From Myxococcales bacterium (GTDB lineage Bacteria > Myxococcota > Polyangia > Nannocystales > Nannocystaceae): a stretch of 64,000 nucleotides of DNA. Numbering within the stretch: the first letter of the stretch is position 1; every line of letters starts with the position of its first letter. This document shows, in pieces, positions 33,684-46,019 of this stretch. Under the pieces are notes generated by a model. That model worked only from the letters and a program-made list of their open reading frames with translations, was not told the origin of the DNA and made no database searches. The stretch is from NCBI GenBank assembly GCA_016793465.1, contig JAEUJW010000086.1:52353-116352 (forward strand), written 5' to 3'. The position numbers and the translations under genes were made by a program.

Positions 33684-33803
33684 GTGGCGGGCACCTTACA
33701 CGAGGCGCGCCGCGGGCGACACCTCGAGGGGGCGCGGCGCGGACGGGCGGTGGATCGACGCGGCGCGAGAGATCCCGCATGGACGCGTCGTGGCACGTAG
33801 TGC

Positions 33804-33847
33804 GACGAGGCCCCGTCGATCCTGGCGTGGATCGGCGGGACCTCGTC
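33804..33847 (-). terminator. long hairpin after clpB
   Basis: Arms 33804-33822 and 33829-33847 (19 bases each) pair with one mismatch and one G-U around a six-base loop. It lies 67 bp beyond the clpB stop in the direction of transcription. Confidence 0.6.
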
Positions 33848-33864
33848 GCGGCCCGAGCGTACGA

Positions 33865-33895
33865 GAGGCCGCGCCGGGGCGAGCGGCGTGGCCTC
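33865..33895 (-). terminator. second hairpin after clpB
   Basis: Arms GAGGCCGCGCC and GGCGTGGCCTC (one G-U) with a nine-base loop, directly after the clpB stop at 33914. Together with the longer hairpin it probably ends clpB transcription. Confidence 0.55.
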
Positions 33896-33913
33896 GTGCG
33901 CGTGGTCCTTGGA

Positions 33914-36547
<2,634 letters not shown>

Positions 36548-36679
36548 GGTGGTGGGTCCTTGGTTCGCCCCACAGACTGGGCACGATCTTGCAGGTGGCA
36601 AGCCGGCCATGTTCGAGGAACACCAGGTCGGGCGAGCGCCCCGGTTGCGCCGCGGGTACAGAGCGGGCAGTGTTGCGTC

Positions 36680-37873
36680 GTGCCACGCCTCACGGGTCTG
36701 TTCGCCGCGTTCGTCTCGTTGACAGCTTGTCAGGGCCCCGCGCCGTCCGCAGGCGCCGCCGGCGAGGCGAGCAAAGCTGACCCCAAGGCCAGCCCGGACG
36801 CGTCGAAGCCCGCGCCGTCGGTCGGCGCCGCGCCGGGGGTCCAGGCCGACGGAGAGGTCGTGTCGGCGGTGCACTGGTTCGAGGGCGAGGTGGAGGCGGC
36901 GCTGGCGGCCGCGAAGGCGCAGGACAAGCGGGTGCTGCTCGACGTCGGCGCGTACTGGTGCCCGCCGTGCCAGAAGCTCGACGAGGAGGTGTTCGTCCGG
37001 CCGGAGGTCGGCGAGGCGATCGACCGCGGGTACGTGGCGGTGCACGTCGACGCCGAGAAGGGCGAGGGCCCGGACGTGGTGGCGCGCTACCGGGTGCAGG
37101 CGTATCCGACGCTGCTCGTGCTCGAGGCCAGCGGGCTCGAGAAGGGCCGGCTGGTCGACGCGCTGGGGCCGGCGGAGCTGCTCGCGGGGCTCGAGAAGAT
37201 CGCGGCCGGCGGCGACGCGCTGGCCGAGCTCGAGGCGGCGGTGGCGGCCAAGCCCGACGACCTCGAGGCGCGCTACCGGCTCGGCAACGCCTACGCGCTG
37301 GCGGCCAGGCGGTCCGAGGCCGACGCCGCGTTCACGGCGGTGATCGCCGGCGACTCCGACAACGCCAAGGGGCTGGCGGCCAAGGCGATGTCCGACCGCG
37401 CGGCGTTCCTCCTGGCCAAGCAGGACGGCAAGCCCGAGGACGCGATCGCCCTGTATCGCGAGCTGCAACAGAAGTTCCCCAGGTCGAAGGAGAGCCTGCG
37501 GGCGTACCGGCAGATCGGTCGCGAGCTGCACAAGCTCGGGCGCGACGACGAGGCGGTCGCCAGCCTCGAGGCGATGATCGCGACGGCGCCCGACGACGTC
37601 GACCTGAAGGCCAGCTACGGGTGGTTCGCGTTCCGCGAGCGCTGCCGGCCCGAGGCGGGGCTTCGGGCGGTCGAGGCGGGGCTCGCGGCGGCGCCGAAGA
37701 ACGCGGAGCTGCATTGGTTGCGCGCGGAGCTGAAGCACCAGCTCGGCGACGCAGCGGGTGCGCTGGCCAGCATCCGCGAGGCGGCGGCGATCGAGCCGGA
37801 GTCGGCGTTCTTCAAGCGCCAGGTCCGTCGCTTCGCGGCGGCGCCGACGGCGGAGCGGGCGGGAGGTGCATGA
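36680..37873 (+). CDS. thioredoxin-fold and TPR lipoprotein
   Basis: A 397-residue exported lipoprotein. GTG 36680 begins a signal peptide ending in SLTAC (C17). A linker of about 40 residues leads to a thioredoxin-like domain with the active site AYWCPPCQK (C94, C97), [10 protein letters not shown] and [12 protein letters not shown] (cis-proline). TPR repeats occupy about 210-395. The layout suggests a periplasmic thiol-disulfide enzyme that recruits partners through TPRs. It is divergent from clpB and overlaps the following gene by 4 bp. Confidence 0.85.
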   Translation: MPRLTGLFAAFVSLTACQGPAPSAGAAGEASKADPKASPDASKPAPSVGAAPGVQADGEVVSAVHWFEGEVEAALAAAKAQDKRVLLDVGAYWCPPCQKLDEEVFVRPEVGEAIDRGYVAVHVDAEKGEGPDVVARYRVQAYPTLLVLEASGLEKGRLVDALGPAELLAGLEKIAAGGDALAELEAAVAAKPDDLEARYRLGNAYALAARRSEADAAFTAVIAGDSDNAKGLAAKAMSDRAAFLLAKQDGKPEDAIALYRELQQKFPRSKESLRAYRQIGRELHKLGRDDEAVASLEAMIATAPDDVDLKASYGWFAFRERCRPEAGLRAVEAGLAAAPKNAELHWLRAELKHQLGDAAGALASIREAAAIEPESAFFKRQVRRFAAAPTAERAGGA

Positions 37874-38355
37874 TGGTGTTGGCGAGCAACCTGGTCGCAG
37901 GGACAGCTGCGCTCGCGGTCGCGCTGGCCCGTCCGGCAGACCCGCCGCCGCTGAGTCCTGACACCGAGATCCCCGGTGGTTACCTCGATTCGGAAGATCT
38001 CCGCGGGAGCGAGCCCGACGACGGGCACAACAAGATCACGCTCGGCAGCATCCTCTTTTCGCTCGGCGCACTGCGGATGGGGGCCGGCGTGGTCCAGGTC
38101 GTGACGGCGCTGCCCGATCATTGCGCGCAGGTGTACGGCAAGTCGACGACCAGCAACACCTGCTCGGGGCTGCAGATCTACGGCGCCGTCGGCACGGCGT
38201 TCGGCGGGTTGATGCTCGCCGCCGGGGTGGGGATTTTGGCGAAGGGCCTGTTCTTGCGGCACAAGCACCGCGTGTGGAAAGAAGAGCGCGGGCTCTCGCT
38301 GGGCCCGTGGCTCGGACCCAACCAGCAGGGCGTCGCGTTCGGGTTCCGCTTCTGA
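37870..38355 (+). CDS. small two-helix membrane protein, unknown
   Basis: A 161-residue protein coupled to the thioredoxin lipoprotein gene by ATGA overlap. A signal-like N-terminus ([19 protein letters not shown]) is followed by a Pro/Asp-rich stretch and two hydrophobic segments at about 60-80 and 103-125 (LGSILFSLGALRMGAGVVQ; AVGTAFGGLMLAAGVGILAKG). Two cysteines flank a loop between them (PDHCAQVYGKSTTSNTCSG). The end FGFRF resembles a beta-strand terminus but the protein is too small for a barrel. Function unknown; likely works with its partner. Confidence 0.75.
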   Translation: MMVLASNLVAGTAALAVALARPADPPPLSPDTEIPGGYLDSEDLRGSEPDDGHNKITLGSILFSLGALRMGAGVVQVVTALPDHCAQVYGKSTTSNTCSGLQIYGAVGTAFGGLMLAAGVGILAKGLFLRHKHRVWKEERGLSLGPWLGPNQQGVAFGFRF

Positions 38356-38549
38356 AGCCCTCGTGTCGGGGCCACGCGTGTCGTTGCGGTCAGGTGTCCG
38401 CAGTGTGGACGTTTGCACGCGGGGCGCGCAGCGCTCCGCGCGGTCCGGCCGTGCAGAACTGCTCGCGGGTTCCTGATGCATCGCCGCGGGCAGGCGGATA
38501 TAGTGGGGCCCTGGGCCTGTCGGCGCCCGCCTGTGTCACAACCATCCAC

Positions 38550-38606
38550 GGCCATCCGGGCCTGAGGATCTCACCAAGCCTTCACCAAGAGGCCATCCGG
38601 GCCTGA
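38550..38606. repeat. direct repeat of a 16-bp palindromic element
   Basis: GGCCATCCGGGCCTGA occurs at 38550-38565 and again at 38591-38606, upstream of the VWA gene. Near copies (GGCCCTCCGGGCC[C/T]GA) lie at about 5692 and 5829. Confidence 0.5.
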
Positions 38607-38627
38607 TACGCAAGGGACTACCAGCTT

Positions 38628-39887
38628 ATGCAGCGCAGCGCATGTCTACTGACCTTCCTGACGCTCCTCGTCGGCGCGTGCGGCGACGACAAGGGCGGCG
38701 ACGACACGACCACCAACACGACGCCGAGCACCATGTCCGGCATCTCGGGCATGACGAGCCTGACCACCATGACCACGCCGTCGACGGCGACCGAGACCCC
38801 GACGTCGGACGCGTCGGCGGAGAGCACCGCCGGCGAGTCGTCGTCGGAGCCGACGGGCGGCATGAGCAGCACGACGTTCGACCCGAACGACTGCGGCGAG
38901 GCGATGATCAATATCCCGATCGTGACACCGAGCGTCATGCTGGTGCTCGACAAGTCGGGCTCGATGGTGGCGGACCCGGGCGGCTACTGGGACCACGACA
39001 ACGACCCGGCCACGCCGACGCAGACGCGGTGGAAGAGCCTTTTTGCGACGGTGGACTTCATCGTCAACAACTTCAACAACTCGATGAACCTCGGCATGAA
39101 CCTGTTCCCGTCGAAGTCGGCCAAGGCCGACTACAGCGAGGCGGCGTGCCCGGTCAACGACAACGTCGAGGTGCCGATCGCGCCGACCAACGCGGCGGCG
39201 ATCCTCGCGGCCATGCCGGCGGCCGACGACACCTCGATCAAGGGCGGCACGCCCTCGGCGAAGGGCATCACGGCGGCGCTCAACGAGCTGCTGAAGGTCC
39301 AGGACGACCAGCCGAAGTTCATGGTGCTGGTGACCGACGGCGCGGCCAACTGTCAGGTCGGCGCGCCCGACACGACCACGCTGTTCGAGGTCTACGACGA
39401 GAACCTGGCGACCGTGGTCGCCGACGCGTTCGCCCAGGGCATCCCGACCTACGTCATCGGCATCGGCATCCAGGACATGACGACCGGCACGGCGAAGGAC
39501 GGCAACCCGGACTCGACCAACCCGTTCCAGCGGCTCAACGAGGTCGCGGACGCGGGCGGCGTGCCGCGGGCCGGCGACGTCAAGTTCTACGACACGCAGA
39601 ACCAGATCGAGCTGCAGGACGCGCTCAACGACATCTCGATGCAGATCCTGAGCTGCGACCCGATCCTCCTCGACCCGCCGCCGAAGTACTGGGAGTACGT
39701 CGAGGTCGCGGTCGACGGCACGCCGTACGGCAGCGGCATGATGCAGGTGACCGACTGCATGACCGAGAGCGGCTGGCAGTACACCGACGAGACCCACACG
39801 GCGATCCGCCTGTGCGGCGAGGCCTGCGAGAAGTTCCAGACCACGGGCGCCCTCGACGCCCAGTACCGCTGCCCGAACTCGGGCTAG
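38628..39887 (+). CDS. von Willebrand A domain lipoprotein 1
   Basis: A 419-residue surface or periplasmic lipoprotein. The signal peptide ends in LVGAC (C18), then a 65-residue Thr/Ser/Gly-rich linker. The VWA domain starts near 95 and holds the metal-binding DKSGSM (108-113) and later VTDGAANCQ. The C-terminus has six cysteines (SCDP, DCMTES, CGEACEK, RCPNSG). Such proteins are numerous in Nannocystis-type myxobacteria and probably bind proteins or metal; the ligand is unknown. It converges with a second VWA lipoprotein at 40007 across two hairpins. Confidence 0.88.
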   Translation: MQRSACLLTFLTLLVGACGDDKGGDDTTTNTTPSTMSGISGMTSLTTMTTPSTATETPTSDASAESTAGESSSEPTGGMSSTTFDPNDCGEAMINIPIVTPSVMLVLDKSGSMVADPGGYWDHDNDPATPTQTRWKSLFATVDFIVNNFNNSMNLGMNLFPSKSAKADYSEAACPVNDNVEVPIAPTNAAAILAAMPAADDTSIKGGTPSAKGITAALNELLKVQDDQPKFMVLVTDGAANCQVGAPDTTTLFEVYDENLATVVADAFAQGIPTYVIGIGIQDMTTGTAKDGNPDSTNPFQRLNEVADAGGVPRAGDVKFYDTQNQIELQDALNDISMQILSCDPILLDPPPKYWEYVEVAVDGTPYGSGMMQVTDCMTESGWQYTDETHTAIRLCGEACEKFQTTGALDAQYRCPNSG

Positions 39888-39893
39888 CGGCCG

Positions 39894-39921
39894 CGTGACG
39901 GGCCCGCCGCGGCCCGTCACG
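39894..39921. terminator. hairpin between convergent VWA genes (1)
   Basis: Perfect 11-base arms CGTGACGGGCC and GGCCCGTCACG with a six-base loop, 7 bp after the plus-strand stop. Confidence 0.6.
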
Positions 39922-39950
39922 AGGTTCGTCCACGCGTTCCAGTCCAACAA

Positions 39951-39982
39951 CGCGCGAGGCCGCCGGAAGGCGGTTTCGCGCG
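39951..39982. terminator. hairpin between convergent VWA genes (2), GNRA loop
   Basis: Fourteen-base arms with two G-U pairs (CGCGCGAGGCCGCC / GGCGGTTTCGCGCG) close a GGAA tetraloop; TTT follows. It sits 25 bp from the minus-strand gene's stop. Confidence 0.65.
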
Positions 39983-40006
39983 TTTCTCGCGCCCGTCGCC
40001 GGCCCC

Positions 40007-41677
40007 TCAGCCGACCGGCTCGTAGGCCTCGCAGGCCGAGACGACGTCGTCGAGGATGTCGACGAAGGTCAACGGGATGTCGCCCTCGCACAGGTCCTGG
40101 AAGTGGCCGCGCTCGCGGAACGAGCGGACGATCGAGGCGATGCGCCGGCCGGGCGCGGCGTAGCCGTAGACGCCCTTGCAGGTGGTCTCGGGCGCCTCGA
40201 AGGTGCCCATGCCGCCGGCGATGGCGAGCACGACGACGCGGCTCAGGTCGCCGTCGACGGCCTCGAGGATGCGCCCGCGGATGTCGACCATGCGCGCGAG
40301 GTGGGCGTCGTCGGTGTCCTCGTCGGTGAGGATGACGGCGAACAGCAGCGAGTCGTCGCGCAGGAAGCCGGCGTTGACCGGGTCGTGCAGGGCCTCGGCG
40401 AGGTTGTAGACGGTGACCTCCTCGTTGAGGTCGTCGTCGGTGGCGGCGATGCAGGCGAAGGCGTCGGCGAAGCCGGGCGCGGGGGCGACGATGTGGCGCT
40501 GGCCGGGCGGGACGTCGCAGGCGGTCGCGGGGCCCTCGGGGACCGCGGGGAAGTCGCTGTGGGTGTGCAGCTGGGTGAAGCCCTCGTTGCTCGAGACGAC
40601 GCCGACGTGGAAGTCCTCGACGTCGGTGAGCTCGGCGAGCAGGGCGTCGGTGAACTCGGCGAACACGCCGGGCATGCCGTCGGTGCCGCGCAGGGCGTCC
40701 TGCTCGGTGTCCATGCTGAGCGAGCCGTCGATGGCGAACAGCACGTCGATGCGCTCGCAGCCCTTCGGCGGGTCGGGGTCGAACGGCGGCTCGTAGTCGA
40801 AGTCCTCGCAGGTGCGCAGGGCCAGCGGCGTCCAGTCGGGCAGGGCCTGGTAGAGCTCGACCTGCGAGCGCTCGTAGTGGCGGGAGTTCCCGCTGAGGGC
40901 GAGGCCGAAGATCTCGAGGCGGCCGGCCGCGTCGCCGAAGGTGAGGGCGGCGACCCTGCGGCGGTCGCCGTCGCCGACGTAGCGCAGGTAGGCCTCGGCC
41001 GCGGTGCCGGGCTGGGCGTACATGTTGTTCTGCACGTCGTCGCTGGCGGCGGCGATGACCGCGAGGGCGGTCGCGCCGGGACCGGGCCAGTCGTCCAGCG
41101 CGAGCATGGGGAACAGCAGGCCCGAGAAGTAGAAGTTGCCCTCGTCGAGGGTGCCGACGTAGTCGCCGAGCTCGGTGAGCACGCAGTCGAAGGCGTCGGC
41201 GGCCCCGGGCTCGACCTGGCCGCCCTGCCCGTAGACGAGGATCGGGTCGCCCGCGGGGTTGCCGAGCGGGAGCAGGCAGTCGGTGGGCGGCATCAGCTCG
41301 GTGCCGACGTTGGCGACCACGCGGACGCGCGCGCCTGTCCCTTCGACCAGGTCGGCGAAGAACTCGTGGAAGGCGGCGCGGGTGGTCGGGCCGTAGATGT
41401 TCAGCGCGGGGTGGACGACCAGCGAGACGTCGATCTGCGGGCAGAAGGTGGCGGCGGGCGGCTCGCCGGTGGTGCCGGTCGCGTCGGCGCCGCTGGTCGG
41501 CACGGCGGAGGTGGTGTCGGTGGCGGCGCCGCCGGACGGCTGGTCGGTGCCGGTGCCGGTGCCGGCGGTCGGCGTCGGAGAGGTGGTGGCGCCGTCGATC
41601 GTCGCGGACCCGCCGTCGCTGCAGGCCAGCAGCGCGGCGGTCAGGGCGAGCGCTCGGCGGGGCGGCACGTCGTCCAT
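40007..41677 (-). CDS. von Willebrand A domain lipoprotein 2
   Basis: A 556-residue exported lipoprotein. The lipobox is ALLAC (C19), followed by a Thr/Gly/Pro linker to about 75. Residues 78-290 form a first domain (QIDVSLVVHPALNIYGPTTR) that looks VWA-like without a metal site, and 306-550 form a second with DGSLSM (317-322), VGVVSSNEG and VILTDEDTDDAHLARM. Cysteines are spread through both. Tandem VWA layout with one intact metal site suggests a binding or adhesion role. ATG 41677 is 65 bp from the divergent deaminase start. Confidence 0.87.
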   Translation of the reverse strand: MDDVPPRRALALTAALLACSDGGSATIDGATTSPTPTAGTGTGTDQPSGGAATDTTSAVPTSGADATGTTGEPPAATFCPQIDVSLVVHPALNIYGPTTRAAFHEFFADLVEGTGARVRVVANVGTELMPPTDCLLPLGNPAGDPILVYGQGGQVEPGAADAFDCVLTELGDYVGTLDEGNFYFSGLLFPMLALDDWPGPGATALAVIAAASDDVQNNMYAQPGTAAEAYLRYVGDGDRRRVAALTFGDAAGRLEIFGLALSGNSRHYERSQVELYQALPDWTPLALRTCEDFDYEPPFDPDPPKGCERIDVLFAIDGSLSMDTEQDALRGTDGMPGVFAEFTDALLAELTDVEDFHVGVVSSNEGFTQLHTHSDFPAVPEGPATACDVPPGQRHIVAPAPGFADAFACIAATDDDLNEEVTVYNLAEALHDPVNAGFLRDDSLLFAVILTDEDTDDAHLARMVDIRGRILEAVDGDLSRVVVLAIAGGMGTFEAPETTCKGVYGYAAPGRRIASIVRSFRERGHFQDLCEGDIPLTFVDILDDVVSACEAYEPVG

Positions 41678-41742
41678 GCTTACGCGAGCCGGCGCGCGCT
41701 GACCAGTGGTTGACCGCGTTCGAGTTGGGCTATGTTCCGGGC

Positions 41743-42798
41743 GTGCTCTCTGCGCCGCTCGAGGCCCTCATCGAACGCTTGCCCAAGGCGGAGCTGCACG
41801 TGCACCTCGAGGGCAGCATCCCGCCGGAGCTGGCGCTCGAGCTGGCGGCGCGGCACGGGCAGACGCTGCCGGGCATGGCCGCCGGGGCCGAGGGGCTGCG
41901 CGGGCACTACAGGTTCGCGGACTTCGGCGAGTTCGTGCGCATGTACCTGGCGATCTCCCGCTGCCTGGTCGACGCCCGCGACTTCTGCGACATCACGCTG
42001 GCGCTGGCGAAGTCGCTGGCGGCGCAGCGGGTGGTCCACGCCGAGGTGACGTTCACGCCGATGACCCACGTGGTCCACGGGGTGCGGCCCGAGGCGATGC
42101 TCGCGGGGCTCGCGGAGGGCCGGGGGCGCGCGCGCGCGGAGCACGGCGTCGAGCTGGCGTGGGTCTTCGACATCGTGCGCTCGAAGCTCGACCAGGCCGA
42201 ACCCACGCTCGAGCTGGCCCTGCGCGGGCAGAAGGACGGAGTGATCGGGCTCGGGTTCACCGGGCCGGAGGCGCAGGCCTGGCCGCTCGCGCCGTTCGCC
42301 CCGACGTTCGCGCGGGCGCGGGCGAACGGGCTGCGCTCGCTGCCCCACGCGGGCGAGATGTCCGGCCCGCAGAGCATCCGCGAGGCGCTCGACCTCCTCG
42401 GCGCCGAGCGCATCGGCCACGGCGTGCGCGCGGTCGACGACCCGGCGCTGATGGAGCGCCTGGCGCGGGACCAGGTGCCGCTCGAGGTGTGCCCGACCAG
42501 CAACCTGGGGATCGGGCTCTATCCCACGCTGGCGGCCCATCCGCTGCCGAAGCTGCTGTCCGGGGGGATCGCGCTGTCGCTGGCGAGCGACGACCCGCCG
42601 ATGTTCTCGACGTCGCTGAACGAGGAGTTTCGCCGCTGCGCCGCGGCGTTCGGGTGGAACGCCGCGCAGGTGCGCGCGCTCGCGGCGGCGTCGGTGCGGC
42701 ACAGCTTCATGCCCGAGGCGGACAAGCTGACGGTGCTGGAGGAGCAGTCGCGGGTGGCCGCGGAGATCCTCGGGAACTCCACGGACCTGCGGGACTGA
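41743..42798 (+). CDS. adenosine deaminase family protein
   Basis: A 351-residue zinc hydrolase of the adenosine/aminodeoxyfutalosine deaminase family. The metal ligands are H19 and H21 (AELHVHLEGS), a histidine in SLPHAGEM, one in RIGHGVRA, and the aspartate pair in LASDDPPMF. EVCPTSN is also present. The family deaminates adenosine or 6-aminodeoxyfutalosine; the SDDPP motif is shared by several subfamilies, so the substrate is open. GTG 41743 is chosen; an in-frame TTG at 41710 would add 11 residues. The next gene follows after 12 bp. Confidence 0.88.
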   Translation: MLSAPLEALIERLPKAELHVHLEGSIPPELALELAARHGQTLPGMAAGAEGLRGHYRFADFGEFVRMYLAISRCLVDARDFCDITLALAKSLAAQRVVHAEVTFTPMTHVVHGVRPEAMLAGLAEGRGRARAEHGVELAWVFDIVRSKLDQAEPTLELALRGQKDGVIGLGFTGPEAQAWPLAPFAPTFARARANGLRSLPHAGEMSGPQSIREALDLLGAERIGHGVRAVDDPALMERLARDQVPLEVCPTSNLGIGLYPTLAAHPLPKLLSGGIALSLASDDPPMFSTSLNEEFRRCAAAFGWNAAQVRALAAASVRHSFMPEADKLTVLEEQSRVAAEILGNSTDLRD

Positions 42799-42810
42799 TA
42801 AGCTGCGGCG

Positions 42811-45800
42811 GTGTTCACACCCCGTCGTCGCCGCTCCACCGCTTTGTTCTTCGCCGCCGCGCTGACGGCGTGTCCGCCGCCGAAGGGCGACGAGGTCGGG
42901 GCGACCGCGGGCCAGGGCGAGGGCGGCGTGGTCGGGCAGCCCGACGGCGGCAAGCCGGTGCAGACGGTCAAGGAGCCGCTGCCGCCGCTGCGCACGGGCA
43001 CGCGGGGCGTCGGCGAGGCGCGCGCGCTGAGCGGCAGGATCGCCGCGGTCGGCAGCGACAAGACCCATCAGTACCTCGAGCTGTCGTTCGCGGTGTCGGG
43101 CGACGAGGTCGGCTACGACTACGACCGCATGCACGTCGAGGCCGGCGACGGCGCGCTCGGGGTGGTCACCGCGGGCATCGGCAGCAGCGACGTGCGCGTG
43201 CTGGTGCGCCGGGAGCTCCGCAGCGGCGGCGGACCGCCGGGGGGCGACGTCAGCGGGGCGCTGTACGCCAAGCGCTGGAACGACGGCGTCAACGTGTGGA
43301 TCAAGCTGCCGTTCGTGGCCACCGACCTGAAGTCGGCGAGCGACGACAAGGAGCTGGCCAAGAAGTGGGTCGAGGCGATGGCGCGCGAGCTCGGCGACAG
43401 CTGGTCGTCGCCGCATCCGTGGTACGCGTTCGCGGCCGGGCGCCTGTGGGCGATCCTCCCCGAGGGGCTGAAGGCCGGGGCGGGGCCCGCCGGGTTCGAC
43501 GGGCGCGAGCGCGTGCGTACGGATCTGTCGAAGCTGATGGACACGACCACCGGCGTGCTGTCGATGCAGGAGGCGCTGCAGCACGACCGCGGGCTGCGGC
43601 TGCGCGGCGACCGGCAGCAGGAGGAGCGCACCATCCCGGTCAAGGAGCTGCGGGTGCCGCCGCTCGACGCCCACCCGTTCGCGGCGATGCAGGCCAAGCT
43701 GACCAACCCCAACGGCGGCACGGCCGAGCCGATGGCGGCGGCGGTGCCGGCGGAGTTCTGGTACGCGCGGGTCGACGACATCCGCCTGCTGTTGCGCCTG
43801 CTCGACGAGGCGGACACGTGGATCACGCCGCTCGTGCAGATCCTCCAGACCAACCCGGAGGACCGCTTCCTGGCCGACCGCTACCAGCGACAGCTCGGGC
43901 TGCGGCGCACCGAGCTGGCCAAGCTGTTCGGGCACACGGTGGTCGGCGAGGTCGCGATCACCGGCAGCGACGCGTACCTGCGCGAGGGCAGCGACGTGAC
44001 GATGATTTTTAAAATTCGTCAGCAGGCGATCTTCGACCAGGAGCTCGGCAAGCACCTCGCGGCCTACAAGGCGGAGATCCCCGGACTGGTCACGACCACG
44101 CGCGACTACAACGGCGTGACGATCACCGAGAGCCGAGATCCCGGCGGCACCGTGCGTCAGCAGCGCGCGCAGGTCGGCGACCTCGCGCTGGTGTCGAACA
44201 GCCCGAAGGCGGCGGAGAGGGTGCTCGACGCGATGGCCGGGCGCGCGCCGCGGCTCGGCGACGAGCCCGACATGCGCTACATGCTGGCCCGCGACCCGGG
44301 GGCCCACCAGGCGCTGGCGTTCCTCAGCGACAAGTTCATCGCCGCGGTGATCGGGCCGCAGCAGAAGGTGCTGGCGGCGCGGCGGCAGCAGGCGCTGGCC
44401 GAGCTGATGACGCCGGGCAACGCGGCGCTGCTGTACGGCTGGCTCAATGGGCGGGCGCCGGCGTCGACCGATGAGCTGGTGGCCAGCGGCCTGCTGGCGG
44501 CGGAGGAGCTGAAGCACGCGGACGGGGCGGCGATCGCGTTCACGCCGGGGGGCGCGGCGAGCTCGTCGTGGGGCAAGCCGGCCGCGTTGACGCCGCTCAT
44601 CGACCTGCCGCCGGTGACGACCGTGAGCGCGGCGGAGAAGGAGGCGTACGAGCAGTTCGGCGACGGCTACCAGCGCTACTGGAAGCAGTTCATCGACCCG
44701 GTGGCGATCCGCCTCGATATTAAAGACACGGCCGAAGGCGCCACCGCCGACGTCGACGTGCGCATCCTGCCGCTGATCTCGGCCACCGATTACAGCGAGA
44801 TCGAGGAGGTCGTCGGGGCCACGCGCGTGCACGTGCAACAGACCGACAACGGCCTGCTCGGCGTGTGGGCGGTCGGCGCGGACGCGCGGCTGCGCCGCGA
44901 CCTCGACGGCATGATGCGGGCGATCAGCGGCAAGAGCGACATCGGGCTCGGCTGGCTCGGCAGCTGGGTGGCGGTCGGGCTCGAGGACAGGGCGGCGCTG
45001 GTCGAGCTGCTGTCGAAGTTCGACGACACCGTGCAGCTGGCCAACCCCAAGCCGAAGGGCAACGAGTTCGAGGACACCGACCTGTGGCGGCGGATCGGCA
45101 AGTTCCCGGTCTATGCGGCGGCGGAGGTCAAGAACCCGGCGGCGCTGGTGGCGACGCTGACGGGCATCCGGACCATGGTCAACGAGGTGGCGCCGGGCAT
45201 GGTCGAGTGGGGCGAGGCGGCGCGTCACCGCGACCTGCCGATCGTTCGCATCGGCATCGGCAAGTCGGCGCCGATGCTGCCGAACCGCGACATCGCCGAG
45301 GCGGTGGCGCTGCACTACGTGCAGACGGGCTCGGCGATCGTGCTGGCGCTCGACGTGCCGACGCTGCAGGCGGTCATCGACCGCATGCTCGACGGCAAGC
45401 TGCCGAAGGGCGAGGAGAACGGCTCGTCGCAGTTCGTGTTCGAGGGCCACTCGGGGGTCGGCGCGCCGCTGTGGACCGCGCTGCTGTGGATGATCCAGGG
45501 CCAGGCCAACGGCGCCCAGCGCAGCGCCCGGCGCTCGGCCGAGATCTTGCTGATGGGCGACCCGGCGACCCGCGGCGACGCGAAGGTGTTCGTGCAGCGC
45601 GGGCTCGACTACTTCGGGTTCACGCCGGTCACCGCGCACGGCACCACCGACTTCGTGCTCGGGCCCGGCGGCGCCGGCGACCCGCTGCTCGGCAGCAACC
45701 TCGCGCCAGTGTTCGTCGACCTGCCGATCCCCGGCTCGCCCGTCGACCGCCTGATGCAGCGGCTCACGCGCGTGCGCGGCGAGGTGTCGTTCGACAAGGA

Positions 45801-45873
45801 GCCCGACCCGGCGGGGCCCAACGCGCGCAGCCTGCACACCCGCTTCTCGCTGCACCTCGGGCCGGAGAAGTAG
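42811..45873 (+). CDS. large lipoprotein of unknown function
   Basis: A 1,020-residue exported lipoprotein. The signal peptide ends in ALTAC (C21), then a Gly/Pro linker. The rest is globular alpha/beta sequence of uniform composition without motifs I recognise; WAFAA, YLREGSDVTMIFKIRQQAIF and GWLGSWVAVGLEDRAAL are examples of the domain-like core. The repeated pattern of scoring-like segments (two LALVSNSPKAAERVLDA / IVLALDVPTLQAVIDRML helices after strands) recalls DUF3352-type bacterial proteins, but this is weak. GTG 42811 lies 12 bp after the deaminase gene, so they are probably co-transcribed. AT-rich islets at 44008 and 44719. Confidence 0.75.
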   Translation: MFTPRRRRSTALFFAAALTACPPPKGDEVGATAGQGEGGVVGQPDGGKPVQTVKEPLPPLRTGTRGVGEARALSGRIAAVGSDKTHQYLELSFAVSGDEVGYDYDRMHVEAGDGALGVVTAGIGSSDVRVLVRRELRSGGGPPGGDVSGALYAKRWNDGVNVWIKLPFVATDLKSASDDKELAKKWVEAMARELGDSWSSPHPWYAFAAGRLWAILPEGLKAGAGPAGFDGRERVRTDLSKLMDTTTGVLSMQEALQHDRGLRLRGDRQQEERTIPVKELRVPPLDAHPFAAMQAKLTNPNGGTAEPMAAAVPAEFWYARVDDIRLLLRLLDEADTWITPLVQILQTNPEDRFLADRYQRQLGLRRTELAKLFGHTVVGEVAITGSDAYLREGSDVTMIFKIRQQAIFDQELGKHLAAYKAEIPGLVTTTRDYNGVTITESRDPGGTVRQQRAQVGDLALVSNSPKAAERVLDAMAGRAPRLGDEPDMRYMLARDPGAHQALAFLSDKFIAAVIGPQQKVLAARRQQALAELMTPGNAALLYGWLNGRAPASTDELVASGLLAAEELKHADGAAIAFTPGGAASSSWGKPAALTPLIDLPPVTTVSAAEKEAYEQFGDGYQRYWKQFIDPVAIRLDIKDTAEGATADVDVRILPLISATDYSEIEEVVGATRVHVQQTDNGLLGVWAVGADARLRRDLDGMMRAISGKSDIGLGWLGSWVAVGLEDRAALVELLSKFDDTVQLANPKPKGNEFEDTDLWRRIGKFPVYAAAEVKNPAALVATLTGIRTMVNEVAPGMVEWGEAARHRDLPIVRIGIGKSAPMLPNRDIAEAVALHYVQTGSAIVLALDVPTLQAVIDRMLDGKLPKGEENGSSQFVFEGHSGVGAPLWTALLWMIQGQANGAQRSARRSAEILLMGDPATRGDAKVFVQRGLDYFGFTPVTAHGTTDFVLGPGGAGDPLLGSNLAPVFVDLPIPGSPVDRLMQRLTRVRGEVSFDKEPDPAGPNARSLHTRFSLHLGPEK

Positions 45874-46019
45874 GCCTACCGCGTCAACGCGTCAACGTCG
45901 GCCAGGTCCTTGGGCGACGACTGGCTCGCTTGTTGGCGAGCAGGTCGTCACACTCGTCACGAACGCGGTCCGGTCCATCCGCATGCATGAGCTCCAGGAT
46001 GGCCCCGTTGAGGCGGGGT

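Noticed and set aside
36548..36679. CIRCE heat-shock element upstream of clpB
   Set aside because: No TTAGCACTC-N9-GAGTGCTAA-like sequence is present in the gap.
41680..45855. A 1,391-codon open frame on the minus strand across the deaminase and large lipoprotein genes
   Set aside because: Shadow frame caused by high GC; no motifs, while the plus strand shows the deaminase signature and a lipobox.
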